Shown piece after piece: positions 43,285-52,681 of a stretch of 64,000 nt of DNA. Numbering within the stretch: position 1 is the first letter of the stretch; every line of letters starts with the position of its first letter. The translations under genes and the position numbers were made by a program. The notes below the pieces were generated by a model. That model had not been told where the DNA came from. It saw only the letters and a list, made by a program, of their open reading frames with translations, and searched no databases. The DNA is taken from positions 434,001-498,000 of the forward strand of contig NZ_JAVRHR010000001.1 of NCBI RefSeq assembly GCF_031846445.1, in the 5' to 3' direction. The stretch comes from Croceitalea rosinachiae. Its GTDB lineage: Bacteria; Bacteroidota; Bacteroidia; Flavobacteriales; Flavobacteriaceae.

Positions 43285-44418
43285 TCACGATAAATTTAAC
43301 ATAAAAAGGTGCGCTGCGATACCATCGGCCAAAAACTTTCCCTTCTTGGTCGTCAAAAGCACCTCATCATCAAGATACAATAAATGGTTTTCTAGATATT
43401 TTTCCGACTGTATTAAAAGATAATCGTGATAGTTATCGCCAAAATTAGTTCTTATTTTTTCTAATGAAACTCCCCAAATCGTTCGCAAACCGGTCATTAC
43501 ATACTCATTATATTTATCGGTTTTAGAAAGCGCCTCAACTTCAATGGGAAGTTTATTTTCTGTAATTGACTTTAGATATTTTAAGTTGTTATTGATGTTC
43601 CATCCTCTACTATCACCATCAAAAGAATGTGCGGAAGGACCAATGCCAATATATTTTTTTTGTTGCCAATATGCAGTATTGTTTTTAGAAAAATACCCGG
43701 GCTTTCCAAAATTTGATATTTCATAACATGAATAACCTTTAGCCATTAAAGTTTCGTTTAAAATCTCGAAGTGCTCTTGTGCAACCTCATCATTAACATT
43801 TTGAACTATGCCTTTCTCAATAAACTTTTTTAAGGCTGTTTTTGGCTCAACAGTAAGGGCATAACTTGAGATATGAGGAATTTCAAATGATAAGGCTTTT
43901 TCAATATTATTTAGCCATCGTTCATTTGACATGCCAGGAACACCGTAAATTAAATCTATTGAAATATTGTCAAAATATTTTCTTGATTCACGAATACACG
44001 CTTCTGCTTCTTGGGTATTATGAGCCCGATTCATCAGTTTTAAATCTTCTTCAAAAAAAGACTGCACCCCAATACTCAACCGATTGACAGGGCCGGTTGC
44101 CAATGTTTCAATCTTATCAATTCTTAAATCATCAGGATTGGCTTCCAAGGTAATTTCTGGATTATCGATAACCGAATAATTATCATAAACTGAATGGATT
44201 AGCCCTGCAATTTCAGAAACCGTTAAAACCGAAGGGGTACCTCCCCCAAAATAAATGGTTTCAACAACTTCATCTTTAAACTCGTTTTTACGCAGAAGAA
44301 TCTCCTTTTTTAAAGCCTCGACCATTTCCGACTTTTTTTTCATGCTTGTCGAAAAATGAAAATCACAATAATGGCAAGCTTGCTTGCAAAAAGGGATGTG
44401 AATATAGATGCCTGCCAT
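43285..44418 (-). CDS. hemW: Radical SAM heme chaperone HemW
   Basis: A 377-residue protein with the radical SAM cluster CKQACHYC (CxxxCxxC) at about residues 10-17, then IYFGGGTPSVL, LEANPDD and SIGVQSF. The C-terminal HemW-type domain has GLRTIWGVSLEKI. HemN residues for coproporphyrinogen are not conserved, so it is HemW, which carries heme to respiratory proteins, rather than the HemN oxidase. The start overlaps the stop of ruvC by one base. Heme delivery to H-NOX or oxidases is plausible but not shown. Confidence 0.9.
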   Translation of the reverse strand: MAGIYIHIPFCKQACHYCDFHFSTSMKKKSEMVEALKKEILLRKNEFKDEVVETIYFGGGTPSVLTVSEIAGLIHSVYDNYSVIDNPEITLEANPDDLRIDKIETLATGPVNRLSIGVQSFFEEDLKLMNRAHNTQEAEACIRESRKYFDNISIDLIYGVPGMSNERWLNNIEKALSFEIPHISSYALTVEPKTALKKFIEKGIVQNVNDEVAQEHFEILNETLMAKGYSCYEISNFGKPGYFSKNNTAYWQQKKYIGIGPSAHSFDGDSRGWNINNNLKYLKSITENKLPIEVEALSKTDKYNEYVMTGLRTIWGVSLEKIRTNFGDNYHDYLLIQSEKYLENHLLYLDDEVLLTTKKGKFLADGIAAHLFMLNLS

Positions 44419-44969
44419 TATTTGACCTTACTGGGGTTATTCTTCACAAAAGAGGCCCAACCACTATATTGTTTACCAATCTCAACACGGCCTTCATTAT
44501 AAAAGTGACAAACTGCAGCTGCCAAGCCATCTGTGCTATCCAAATTATTAGGTAATTCCTTTAATCCTAGCATGCTTTGTAGCATCTTAGCCACCTGCTC
44601 TTTAGTAGCGTTACCGTTGCCAGTAATCGCCATTTTTATTTTCTTAGGAAGATACTCGGTAATCGGTATTTGTCTTGATAGGCCAGCCGCCATAGCTACA
44701 CCCTGAGCACGACCCAATTTGAGCATAGACTGCACATTTTTACCAAAAAAAGGAGCCTCTATGGCAATTTCATCTGGGTGATACGTATCAATAAGCTCAA
44801 TGGTTCGGTCGAAAATCAATTTCAACTTGGTATATGGGTCATTGTACTTTTTTAATAACAATTCATTCATTTGAACAAAGTGCATTTTTTTGTTGACCAC
44901 CTTGATGATTCCGAAACCCATAATCGTAGTGCCAGGATCAATACCCAATATGATTTTCTCTTTTGCCAA
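44418..44969 (-). CDS. ruvC: Holliday junction endonuclease RuvC
   Basis: A 183-residue protein of standard length with the catalytic acids in GIDPGTT (D11 with this start), AIEAPFFG and the late pair in DSTDGLAAAVCH. It cuts four-way junctions in recombination. It lies one base after the lipoprotein gene and overlaps hemW. Confidence 0.95.
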   Translation of the reverse strand: MAKEKIILGIDPGTTIMGFGIIKVVNKKMHFVQMNELLLKKYNDPYTKLKLIFDRTIELIDTYHPDEIAIEAPFFGKNVQSMLKLGRAQGVAMAAGLSRQIPITEYLPKKIKMAITGNGNATKEQVAKMLQSMLGLKELPNNLDSTDGLAAAVCHFYNEGRVEIGKQYSGWASFVKNNPSKVK

Positions 44970-44970
44970 A

Positions 44971-45450
44971 TTAGTTGGTGGTATTTAAGACAACCGGAAG
45001 TCGAAATTTCATACTTACCGGGTTTCCTCTTTTTAGTGCCGGTGCAACGGTAGTTAAATCATTCAACCGATTCGTAATTTCATTATTGAAACCAGGAATC
45101 AAATTGTTTATTCTTGTACTTTCTTCTATTTCCAATATGTTAATAAAGCCGTGCTCATCAATTTTAAAATCAACATAAAGGGTTTCATCCACGTCTGATT
45201 CTACCTCAAATTTAGCATCTTCAAATGCAGAAGAAAAATGGGCAAACATGTTTTCTTGAAAACATTCTTTTTGCTCTTGCTTGGTCATATTCTCATCACA
45301 CGTATCAAAAAGAGGATACGCATCCACATCATTCCAATCAATAGACAAGAGCTCTTCATTCACCTTATTTTCAGTACGTACCTCTTTTGATTGGAAAAGC
45401 TCGCATGAGACCAACAAAACAACAATTGGCAAGAACAAAAACTTTTGCAT
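44971..45450 (-). CDS. Lipoprotein with a TonB-C-like domain
   Basis: A 159-residue protein with a lipoprotein signal ending LLVSC (C16). The C-terminal half (about 90-155) has YVDFKIDEHGFINILEIEES and MKFRLPVVLN (shortened: VDFKIDEHGF), which resemble TonB C-terminal domains seen in many Bacteroidota lipoproteins. No membrane anchor for energy transfer is present apart from the lipid. Function unknown. It is the first gene of the run towards 40787. Confidence 0.7.
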   Translation of the reverse strand: MQKFLFLPIVVLLVSCELFQSKEVRTENKVNEELLSIDWNDVDAYPLFDTCDENMTKQEQKECFQENMFAHFSSAFEDAKFEVESDVDETLYVDFKIDEHGFINILEIEESTRINNLIPGFNNEITNRLNDLTTVAPALKRGNPVSMKFRLPVVLNTTN

Positions 45451-45557
45451 TATAGCCCTAGGAATTTGGTTGAAATTACGATAATTTTAAATAATGAATT
45501 TTACATTCCAATGTAACAAAAGCAGTATAAATTTGTCTAATCAATAGATTACTCAAT

Positions 45558-46070
45558 ATGGATATTGTTTTACTTGTTATTGGTTTTATATTAATGTTAA
45601 TTGGAATATTGGGTAGTTTTTTACCCGTACTTCCGGGTCCTCCAATCAGCTGGATTGGTTTACTACTTTTATACCTCACCAAAGCGGTACCTGATAATTG
45701 GTGGTTTTTAGGCATCACTTTGTTTTTTGCTGTCTTGATAACGGTAATGGATTACATCATCCCCGCTATGGGAACTAAAAAATTTGGTGGCAGCAAAGCA
45801 GGAATGATAGGTACTGTAATCGGATTGTTAGTTGCCATTTTCCTTCCGGTATTAGGGCCGTTAGGAATCATTATCTGGCCTTTTGTAGGTGCTTTAGTTG
45901 GCGAACTATCCAATAAAGCGGACCAAAAAACGGCTTTAAAAGCTGCATTCGGTTCTTTCTTAGGGTTTTTGACCGGAACTTTTATGAAGTTTTTGATCAC
46001 CGTTATCTACGCTGGTCTCTTTTTATGGAAAGCCATTGAACATGGCAACGAATTATTTTCTTTTAGTTAG
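45558..46070 (+). CDS. DUF456 family membrane protein
   Basis: A 170-residue protein with about five hydrophobic segments and glycine-rich motifs: LPGPPISWIGLL, DYIIPAMGTKKFGGSKAG and FVGALVGEL, typical of DUF456. The function is unknown; the repeats suggest a small transporter-like or scaffold protein. It is divergent from the lipoprotein gene and followed by a long inverted repeat. Confidence 0.85.
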   Translation: MDIVLLVIGFILMLIGILGSFLPVLPGPPISWIGLLLLYLTKAVPDNWWFLGITLFFAVLITVMDYIIPAMGTKKFGGSKAGMIGTVIGLLVAIFLPVLGPLGIIIWPFVGALVGELSNKADQKTALKAAFGSFLGFLTGTFMKFLITVIYAGLFLWKAIEHGNELFSFS

Positions 46071-46082
46071 GAAGCAACGTTC

Positions 46083-46213
46083 TGTCAGTTCGAGTGGTTT
46101 TCGGTTGGCCGAGTACAGCAGATGCCAACTGAAAAGTGTATCAAGAACCATTTGGAACACGTTTGCTTCTTGATACTAATTTTTTCGTACCTCAAAATTC
46201 ACTCGAAGTGACA
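46083..46213. repeat. Nested inverted-repeat intergenic element
   Basis: About 131 bp with three nested or adjacent stems: outer arms TGTCAGTTCGAGTG (46083-46096) and CACTCGAAGTGACA (46200-46213), matching at 13 of 14 positions; GTTGGC (46104-46109) with GCCAAC (46124-46129); and GTATCAAGAA (46138-46147) with TTCTTGATAC (46167-46176), perfect. Such elements recur between genes in flavobacteria. It encodes no protein that I can support and may end transcripts or be a MITE-like repeat. Confidence 0.7.
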
Positions 46214-46271
46214 CTTCAAAACAACATGAATAGAATAAGCCTTTTATTTATGTTTAGGCACTTAATAGGTA

Positions 46272-46826
46272 TCAATCCATCCACTCCACTTTATCACCGA
46301 TTGGTTTTCTATTTGCTTCGGGCAACTCTTCATCATAGTACCCCATATAAAAGAAACCTAGGCATTTTTCACCCTCTTTTAAGTCAAAAAATTCATTCAT
46401 AAATTTTATCAACCCAGGCGAACTCCAATAGCCTCCAATTCCCATATCAGTGCAACACAACCACATATTTTGGACCGCCATTGCCGTAGCAGCGATTTCC
46501 TCCCACTCTGGCAAGCTTTCATTTGGGTCTCGCTGCATGCAAATGGTAATTATCGCACCAGCCCTTGAAGGGTTTTCAAGGAGTTTTTTAATTTTTATTT
46601 TCTTTGGATTTTTATCAACTTCTTGGTATTTAATAGCCAAGAAAGTGCCTAATGCATCTTTAGAGTTTCCCTGTAATACTTTGAACCGCCAAGGTTCTGT
46701 TTTTTTATGGTTTGGCGCCCAATTAGCCGCCTCTAATATCTTTTCGATGATTTCTTTTGAGATTGGTTTATCGTTATACTGTATGGGAAAAACTGAACGT
46801 CTTTTCGCTATGGTTTCAAATATCAT
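46272..46826 (-). CDS. Nitroreductase family protein
   Basis: A 184-residue FMN-binding protein of the short YdjA-like type: KRRSVFPIQYNDKPI, ILEAANWAPNHKKTEPW (shown as AANWAPNHKKTEPW), and GIGGYWSSPG. It should reduce nitro or quinone compounds with NAD(P)H; natural substrate unknown. It is on the minus strand next to, but 31 bp away from, the LysR gene. Confidence 0.87.
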   Translation of the reverse strand: MIFETIAKRRSVFPIQYNDKPISKEIIEKILEAANWAPNHKKTEPWRFKVLQGNSKDALGTFLAIKYQEVDKNPKKIKIKKLLENPSRAGAIITICMQRDPNESLPEWEEIAATAMAVQNMWLCCTDMGIGGYWSSPGLIKFMNEFFDLKEGEKCLGFFYMGYYDEELPEANRKPIGDKVEWMD

Positions 46827-46857
46827 AGTGGATTTTTATTACTCCAAAATTATCAAA

Positions 46858-47736
46858 TTATTCTTCATTAAAGAGCAAATCCAAACAATGTTGAAGTGCT
46901 AGGTTTCGATGGTTGTCTTTCCATAAAACAGATAGTACGGCGCGTTGTGAAATGTTCGTCAACTCTATGAATTTCACGTTCAGTTGAAAACCATATTGTA
47001 AAGCTGTTGGCACTATGGAAACTCCTAAGCCATTCTCAACCAATTTAAAAATTGTTTGTGCATGTACTGATTTATGAGAAATTATTGGGCTAAAACCTTC
47101 CTCTTCACATATACTCATTACCGTGTCATAGTAAAGCGGACTATAATCTTTTGAAAACAAGATAAAATCTGAATCTGCCAACTGATGAATTCCTTTAAAA
47201 GTATCTGTGCCTAACCTATGATCCTTTGGTAAAACAAGCGAAAAAGTATCCTCATATACGGGTCTAACCCGTAATCCTTTCGGAATTCTAGAAAGACGCA
47301 CAAAACCAATATCCAACTCATCTTTCAATATGGCATTTACCTGTGCCCTATTAGACAATTCCTCCAAACTAGTATGAATCTCAGGAAAAGTATCTTTCAA
47401 CTGCAATAACATCTTTGGAATAACCTGTTGCATCGCTGAGCCCAAAAATCCAATGCGTACCTCACCTAATTTACCGTCTCCAATAGCTTTCACTTGTTTT
47501 GAAGATCTCTTTAGATGAGCCAAAATAATTTCTGCTTCTTTTTTAAGGTAAGTACCCGCAGCAGTAAGCGTCACTTTTTTTTTGTCACGAATAAAAAGTG
47601 GAGTGCCTAAGAGTTCTTCCAATTGTTTTATCTGTCTACTCAGGCCTGGTTGTGAGATAAACAATCGCTCTGCTGCCTTTCTATAGTGTAATTCTTCTGC
47701 AACGGTTAAAAAGTATTTTAAATGTCGAAGTTCCAT
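46858..47736 (-). CDS. LysR family regulator, divergent from hut
   Basis: A 292-residue LysR protein: winged HTH (1-60, LRHLKYFLTVAEELHYRKAAERLF in part as HYRKAAERLFISQPGLSRQ) and effector domain (about 90-290). The start region overlaps no other gene. It is divergent from hutH, with a perfect dyad in the 94-bp gap, so it is the probable hut regulator. The inducer could be urocanate or histidine, as for other hut regulators, but this is inferred; hut control by LysR is less usual than by HutC. Confidence 0.87.
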   Translation of the reverse strand: MELRHLKYFLTVAEELHYRKAAERLFISQPGLSRQIKQLEELLGTPLFIRDKKKVTLTAAGTYLKKEAEIILAHLKRSSKQVKAIGDGKLGEVRIGFLGSAMQQVIPKMLLQLKDTFPEIHTSLEELSNRAQVNAILKDELDIGFVRLSRIPKGLRVRPVYEDTFSLVLPKDHRLGTDTFKGIHQLADSDFILFSKDYSPLYYDTVMSICEEEGFSPIISHKSVHAQTIFKLVENGLGVSIVPTALQYGFQLNVKFIELTNISQRAVLSVLWKDNHRNLALQHCLDLLFNEE

Positions 47737-47740
47737 TTTT

Positions 47741-47759
47741 TAATAACTCATAGTTATTA
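47741..47759. promoter_or_regulatory. Perfect dyad operator between lysR and hutH
   Basis: TAATAACT-CAT-AGTTATTA is a perfect 8-bp inverted repeat just before the lysR start. It contains ATAAC-N5-GTTAT, a T-N11-A LysR-type box. It would serve autoregulation of lysR and activation of hutH from about -66. Confidence 0.65.
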
Positions 47760-47778
47760 TCTATTGTAAAAAGTAATA

Positions 47779-47810
47779 TTGGCAATTATTAAAAATACAC
47801 TTTAATTTTG
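47779..47810 (+). promoter_or_regulatory. hutH promoter
   Basis: TTG (47779-47781), 21 bp, then TAATTTTG (47803-47810), an exact TAnnTTTG, ending 20 bp before the hutH ATG at 47831. Confidence 0.7.
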
Positions 47811-47830
47811 ATAAACATCAAACTTTCTAC

Positions 47831-49411
47831 ATGCAACAGCTCCCTAAGTCGTTCTATTATGGTGAAGGCCATCTCACTGCAGGTATAGCTTTAGGCCTGG
47901 CAAGAGGTACTATTTCTGGCTTTATTTCTCAAAAAGCACGCAAAAAAATTATACAGTCTGCTCAAACCGTAGCAGCTATTGTAGCAAAAGGCAACATCGT
48001 ATATGGTATCAATACTGGGTTTGGCCCTCTATGTAATACCAAAATATCTAAAGAGGATACCAAAATTCTACAAACAAATATTTTGCAAAGCCATAGTGTT
48101 GGGGTCGGAAAACCAATAGAAAAAGAGGTGGCCAAACTAATGCTCATTTTAAAAATTCATGCCCTTGCCAAAGGCCATTCGGGTATTGCCTTAAATACCT
48201 TAGAACGTATGTTATGGCATGTTGAAAATGATGTTATTCCGGTAGTACCATCGCAAGGTTCTGTGGGGGCTTCAGGGGACCTAGCGCCCTTATCACATTT
48301 ATTCTTGCCCTTAATAGGAATGGGAAAAGTAGATTATGAAGGACAAACATACAATACCGAAAAGTTATATAGAAAAAAACAACTTCAACCCATTGAACTT
48401 GGACCCAAAGAAGGTTTAGCCCTTATCAATGGAACACAGTTCATTGCGGCCCATGCTGTAAAAGTTATTGAAAAACTACAACACTGTCTTAAGCATGCCG
48501 ATATTATCGGCGCTATGATGCTAGAGGGACTACAAGGGTCAATAAAACCCTTTTTCAAAGAATTACATGAACTACGTCCCTTCAAAGGAAACCAACATGT
48601 GGCCGCAAGAATTAGAACACTATTGCAAGGGTCGGAAATCTTAGAAGACCATATTGATTGTGAACGGGTACAAGACCCCTACTCGCTTAGATGCATGCCA
48701 CAAGTACATGGCGCATCAAGAAATACATGGTTACATCTAAAAGAGTTATTGGAAATTGAATTGAACTCTGTTACAGACAATCCTGTTATCATCAATAAAG
48801 AATTGACAATTAGTGGTGGTAGTTTTCATGGTCAACCCTTGGCCATGGCTCTGGATTATGCTACTCTTGCAGCTTCCGAACTAGGAAATATTTCAGATAG
48901 AAGAATTTATTTAGCTTTAGAGGGGAATAGCCCTGGGGTACCAAAACTGTTAATGGAAGAAACCGGAATCAATTCTGGCTATATGATTTTGCAATACACA
49001 ACTGCTGCCTTAGCAAGTGAAAATAAGAGTCTTTGCTTTCCCGCAAGCGCAGATAGCATTCCTACCTCTTTAGGGCAAGAAGACCATGTCAGTATGGGCT
49101 CCATAAGTGGTCGTAAAGCCCTCCAGGTTATTGAAAATGTGGAAAAGATTTTAGCGATCGAATTATTGACGGCAGCTCAGGCTTTCGAGTTTAGAAAACC
49201 TTTAAAATCTGGGGTTCTTTTGGATGATGTCCATAATTTAATACGAAGTAAGGTCTCATTTGCGGCAAAGGACAGGGTCTTTTCAGATGACATAGCGATT
49301 GGAATTCAAATGATAAGAAATATTGAAGTTATTCAGCAGGTAGAAAAAACAATGAAAAAAAACAACCTCACTTGGAACAGTCCTTTCTCACAAGAATTTG
49401 AAACATACTGA
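47831..49411 (+). CDS. hutH: Histidine ammonia-lyase
   Basis: A 526-residue member of the aromatic amino-acid lyase family. The MIO cofactor triad A147-S148-G149 is in GSVGASGDLAPLSH. YGINTGFGPL, SGGSFHGQP and the QEDHVSMG motif are also present. It removes ammonia from histidine to give urocanate, the first step of histidine breakdown. First gene of hutHIUG, read from the promoter at 47779-47810. Confidence 0.94.
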   Translation: MQQLPKSFYYGEGHLTAGIALGLARGTISGFISQKARKKIIQSAQTVAAIVAKGNIVYGINTGFGPLCNTKISKEDTKILQTNILQSHSVGVGKPIEKEVAKLMLILKIHALAKGHSGIALNTLERMLWHVENDVIPVVPSQGSVGASGDLAPLSHLFLPLIGMGKVDYEGQTYNTEKLYRKKQLQPIELGPKEGLALINGTQFIAAHAVKVIEKLQHCLKHADIIGAMMLEGLQGSIKPFFKELHELRPFKGNQHVAARIRTLLQGSEILEDHIDCERVQDPYSLRCMPQVHGASRNTWLHLKELLEIELNSVTDNPVIINKELTISGGSFHGQPLAMALDYATLAASELGNISDRRIYLALEGNSPGVPKLLMEETGINSGYMILQYTTAALASENKSLCFPASADSIPTSLGQEDHVSMGSISGRKALQVIENVEKILAIELLTAAQAFEFRKPLKSGVLLDDVHNLIRSKVSFAAKDRVFSDDIAIGIQMIRNIEVIQQVEKTMKKNNLTWNSPFSQEFETY

Positions 49412-49412
49412 T

Positions 49413-50657
49413 ATGAACAAACCCATTTTAATAGGCCCTTTTACTCAAATACTTCCTATGAGCGGACTTCCTTTAAAGGGAGCTCTGAAAGATGAGCAAC
49501 TTCATATTATGGAGCATGCTGGCATCTTGGTTTCTGAGGGCAAAGTTCTCGCGATTGGTGCGTACGAGGAGCTAAAGAATAATGAAGTTGAACTAGAGAT
49601 TATTGGAGAAGATCGTGTTTGCCTGCCCGGATTAATAGATGCCCATACCCACATTTGTTTTGGTGGTACACGTGCCAATGATTACGCTATGCGCAATTCT
49701 GGCAAAACGTACTTAGAGATTGCCAAAGCAGGCGGAGGTATTTGGGATACCGTTACTCAGACTAGAAAAGTGAATCAAGACGAGCTCATTGCTAAGGTTA
49801 CTGAGCGAAGTAATCATCATCTCAAAAATGGGGTGACGACCTTAGAAGTTAAAAGCGGTTATGGGCTGTCCGTTGAAGAAGAGCTGAAAATGTTACGAGC
49901 TATCAAAATCGCAAATAAAACCGTATTGCAAGATTTAGTACCCACCTGTTTGGCAGCACATATGGTTCCCAAAGATTGGCAAGGTTCGGCAAAGGATTAT
50001 CTAACCAAAATAAGCGTTGATTTATTCCCATTATTAAAATCAGAACAACTTACCAACCGTATCGATGCCTTTCTAGAAGAAGGCGCTTTTTCGGCATTGG
50101 ATATTGCCCCATATTTTCACATGGCTACACAGTTGGGCTTTGATATCACGGTACATGCAGATCAGTTCAGTACTGGTGGTAGTGAAATTGCCATACACTA
50201 TCAAGCGGTTAGTGCAGATCATCTAGAAGCAAGTTCGAATAAGGAAATTGCCTTACTTGCCAAAAGCAACACTGTTGCTGTTGCACTGCCAGGAGCATCA
50301 ATAGGCTTGGGATGTGATTTCACCCCAGCTAGGAAATTATTGGATTCTGGCGCTTCTTTGGCCATTGCTAGCGACCATAACCCTGGTTCCGCACCTATGG
50401 GTGACTTACTTACTCAAGCAACGATTTTGGGAACATTCGAAAAACTATCAAATGCCGAAGTACTGGCTGGTATTACCTATAGGGCTGCTGCAGCCTTAAA
50501 ACTGAAAGATAGGGGGATATTGGAAAAAGGCCTTCTTGCTGATTTTGTCAGTTATCCAACCAATAACTACCAAGAAATCACCTATCAGCAAGGGCAGTTG
50601 AAACCGAACGGGGTATGGAAAAATGGAGTCAGTGTAGTCAATAGAAATGAGCAATAA
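49413..50657 (+). CDS. hutI: Imidazolonepropionase
   Basis: I use ATG 49413 (414 residues), one base after the hutH stop; a longer reading needs TTG and overlaps hutH. It is an amidohydrolase: the metal site DAHTHICFGGTRA, HADQFSTGGSEIA and the late D-H-N in SDHNPGSAP. It opens imidazolone propionate to formiminoglutamate, the third step. The order H-I-U-G differs from pathway order H-U-I-G but is common in flavobacteria. Confidence 0.93.
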   Translation: MNKPILIGPFTQILPMSGLPLKGALKDEQLHIMEHAGILVSEGKVLAIGAYEELKNNEVELEIIGEDRVCLPGLIDAHTHICFGGTRANDYAMRNSGKTYLEIAKAGGGIWDTVTQTRKVNQDELIAKVTERSNHHLKNGVTTLEVKSGYGLSVEEELKMLRAIKIANKTVLQDLVPTCLAAHMVPKDWQGSAKDYLTKISVDLFPLLKSEQLTNRIDAFLEEGAFSALDIAPYFHMATQLGFDITVHADQFSTGGSEIAIHYQAVSADHLEASSNKEIALLAKSNTVAVALPGASIGLGCDFTPARKLLDSGASLAIASDHNPGSAPMGDLLTQATILGTFEKLSNAEVLAGITYRAAAALKLKDRGILEKGLLADFVSYPTNNYQEITYQQGQLKPNGVWKNGVSVVNRNEQ

Positions 50658-52676
50658 ATGGAAGCTAGAATAGAAATGGATTTCAAAACTCAAGTACAAC
50701 AAGGCATTCCTAATGAATTACCCCAGCCAAAATCGTATCCTAAAAATGGTAATCCTGCACCAAAAAGAAGAGATATTTTAAATCATGAAGAAAAGATTCT
50801 GGCTATTCGTAATGCACTACGCTACTTTCCAAAAGATTGGCACAAAGAGCTTGTCCATGAATTTGCAGCTGAGCTGATTAAATTTGGTCGAATCTATATG
50901 CTTCGGTTTAAACCCGATTATAAAATGTATGCTCGACCCATACATGAATATCCTGCAAAATCACAACAGGCTGCAGGCATCATGTTGATGATCCAAAACA
51001 ATCTTGATCCAGCGGTAGCACAGCATCCTGAAGAATTGATAACCTATGGTGGCAATGGTGCTGTATTTCAAAATTGGGCACAATACCTATTGACCATGAA
51101 ATATTTGTCAGAAATGACAGATGAACAAACCCTTCATAGCTATTCTGGTCATCCTATGGGGTTATTTCCCTCTTCAAAAGAGGCACCTAGAGTTGTAGTC
51201 ACCAATGGAATGATGATTCCCAATTATTCCAAACCAGATGATTGGGAAAAATACAATGCCTTAGGGGTTACCCAATATGGACAAATGACCGCTGGTTCTT
51301 ATATGTATATTGGACCGCAGGGGATTGTTCATGGAACCACCATTACGGTAATGAACGCTTTTAGAAAAGTACTGAATAAAGGAGAATCACCAGAAGGCAA
51401 AATCTTTTTGACTGCAGGATTGGGGGGAATGAGTGGGGCTCAACCCAAGGCCGGTAATATTGCCAAATGCATCACCATTTGTGCCGAGGTGAATTCTGCC
51501 GCAGCTAAAAAAAGACATGAACAAGGTTGGGTTGATGTCTTAATCGACCAAATAGACCTATTAGTTAAAAGAACTAAAAAAGCTGTATTACAAAATGAAA
51601 TCGTCTCTATTGCTTACATAGGGAACATCGTTGAAGTATGGGAACGATTTTATGAAGAGGAAATCTATATTCATTTAGGTTCAGACCAAACTTCGTTACA
51701 TAATCCTTGGGCTGGAGGATATTATCCAGATGGTTTATCTTATGAGGAATCAAATATTTTAATGGTTGAAAATCCTAATCAATTTAAAGTCAAAGTTCAA
51801 GAATCTTTAAGAAGACAAGTAACGGCCATAAATAACCATTGTTCAAAAGGAACTTACTTTTTTGATTATGGCAACGCTTTTTTGCTAGAGGCTTCAAGAG
51901 CTGGCGGAGCGGTTATGGCCGAAAATAATATTGATTTTAAATATCCATCTTATGTGCAAGACATATTAGGACCCATGTGTTTTGATTATGGGTTTGGGCC
52001 ATTTAGGTGGGTATGTACGTCTGGAAATCCAAAAGATCTTTCTAAAACAGATGATATTGCAGCTGAAATCATGAAAGAAATCAAAAAAACAGCTCCAAAT
52101 GAAATTCAACAACAATTACAAGATAACATCACTTGGATTGAAGAAGCAGAGCAAAATAAACTAGTCGTGGGGTCACAAGCTAGAATATTATATGCAGACG
52201 CAGAAGGTAGGGCAAAAATTGCCGAGGCTTTCAATCATGCTATTGCCACCGGTGAAATTTCTTCACCAGTAGTATTGGGGCGCGACCATCATGATGTTAG
52301 CGGTACGGATTCACCATATAGAGAGACCAGCAATATTTATGACGGTAGTAAGTTTACAGCAGATATGGCCATGCACAATGTAATCGGTGATAGTTTTAGG
52401 GGTGCAACTTGGGTGTCTATTCACAATGGTGGTGGTGTTGGATGGGGCGAAGTCATCAATGGAGGTTTTGGACTGTTATTGGACGGGAGTAAAGAAGCCG
52501 AAAACCGATTAAAAAACATGCTATTTTATGATGTGAATAATGGTATTGCCAGAAGAAGTTGGGCACGAAACGAAGAAGCCCTTTTCGCAATTAAACGTGA
52601 AATGGAGCGTTCTAAAAACCTTAAGGTTACGTTACCTAATATCGTAGATGATGAGGTATTTGAAAATTTGATTTAG
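50658..52676 (+). CDS. hutU: Urocanate hydratase
   Basis: A 672-residue protein, longer than the about 560 of Pseudomonas HutU and like the longer type found in Bacteroidota. Motifs include TYGGNGAVFQNWAQY, SGHPMGLFP, TAGLGGMSGAQPKA and GSDQTSLHNP. NAD-binding and a conserved cysteine in ILGPMCFDYGFGPFRWVCTSG (partly shown as GPMCFDYGFGPFRW). The ATG directly follows the hutI stop; a second ATG at 50676 is possible. It forms imidazolone propionate from urocanate. Confidence 0.93.
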   Translation: MEARIEMDFKTQVQQGIPNELPQPKSYPKNGNPAPKRRDILNHEEKILAIRNALRYFPKDWHKELVHEFAAELIKFGRIYMLRFKPDYKMYARPIHEYPAKSQQAAGIMLMIQNNLDPAVAQHPEELITYGGNGAVFQNWAQYLLTMKYLSEMTDEQTLHSYSGHPMGLFPSSKEAPRVVVTNGMMIPNYSKPDDWEKYNALGVTQYGQMTAGSYMYIGPQGIVHGTTITVMNAFRKVLNKGESPEGKIFLTAGLGGMSGAQPKAGNIAKCITICAEVNSAAAKKRHEQGWVDVLIDQIDLLVKRTKKAVLQNEIVSIAYIGNIVEVWERFYEEEIYIHLGSDQTSLHNPWAGGYYPDGLSYEESNILMVENPNQFKVKVQESLRRQVTAINNHCSKGTYFFDYGNAFLLEASRAGGAVMAENNIDFKYPSYVQDILGPMCFDYGFGPFRWVCTSGNPKDLSKTDDIAAEIMKEIKKTAPNEIQQQLQDNITWIEEAEQNKLVVGSQARILYADAEGRAKIAEAFNHAIATGEISSPVVLGRDHHDVSGTDSPYRETSNIYDGSKFTADMAMHNVIGDSFRGATWVSIHNGGGVGWGEVINGGFGLLLDGSKEAENRLKNMLFYDVNNGIARRSWARNEEALFAIKREMERSKNLKVTLPNIVDDEVFENLI

Positions 52677-52681
52677 AAAAA

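Noticed and set aside
46136..46402. Plus-strand reading frame over the inverted repeat and nitroreductase end
   Set aside because: Runs through repeat DNA and antisense of a real gene; no protein family seen.
46944..46952. Further exact GTTGTGAAA
   Set aside because: Inside the LysR coding region, with no second copy 20-21 bp away and no promoter element; taken as chance.
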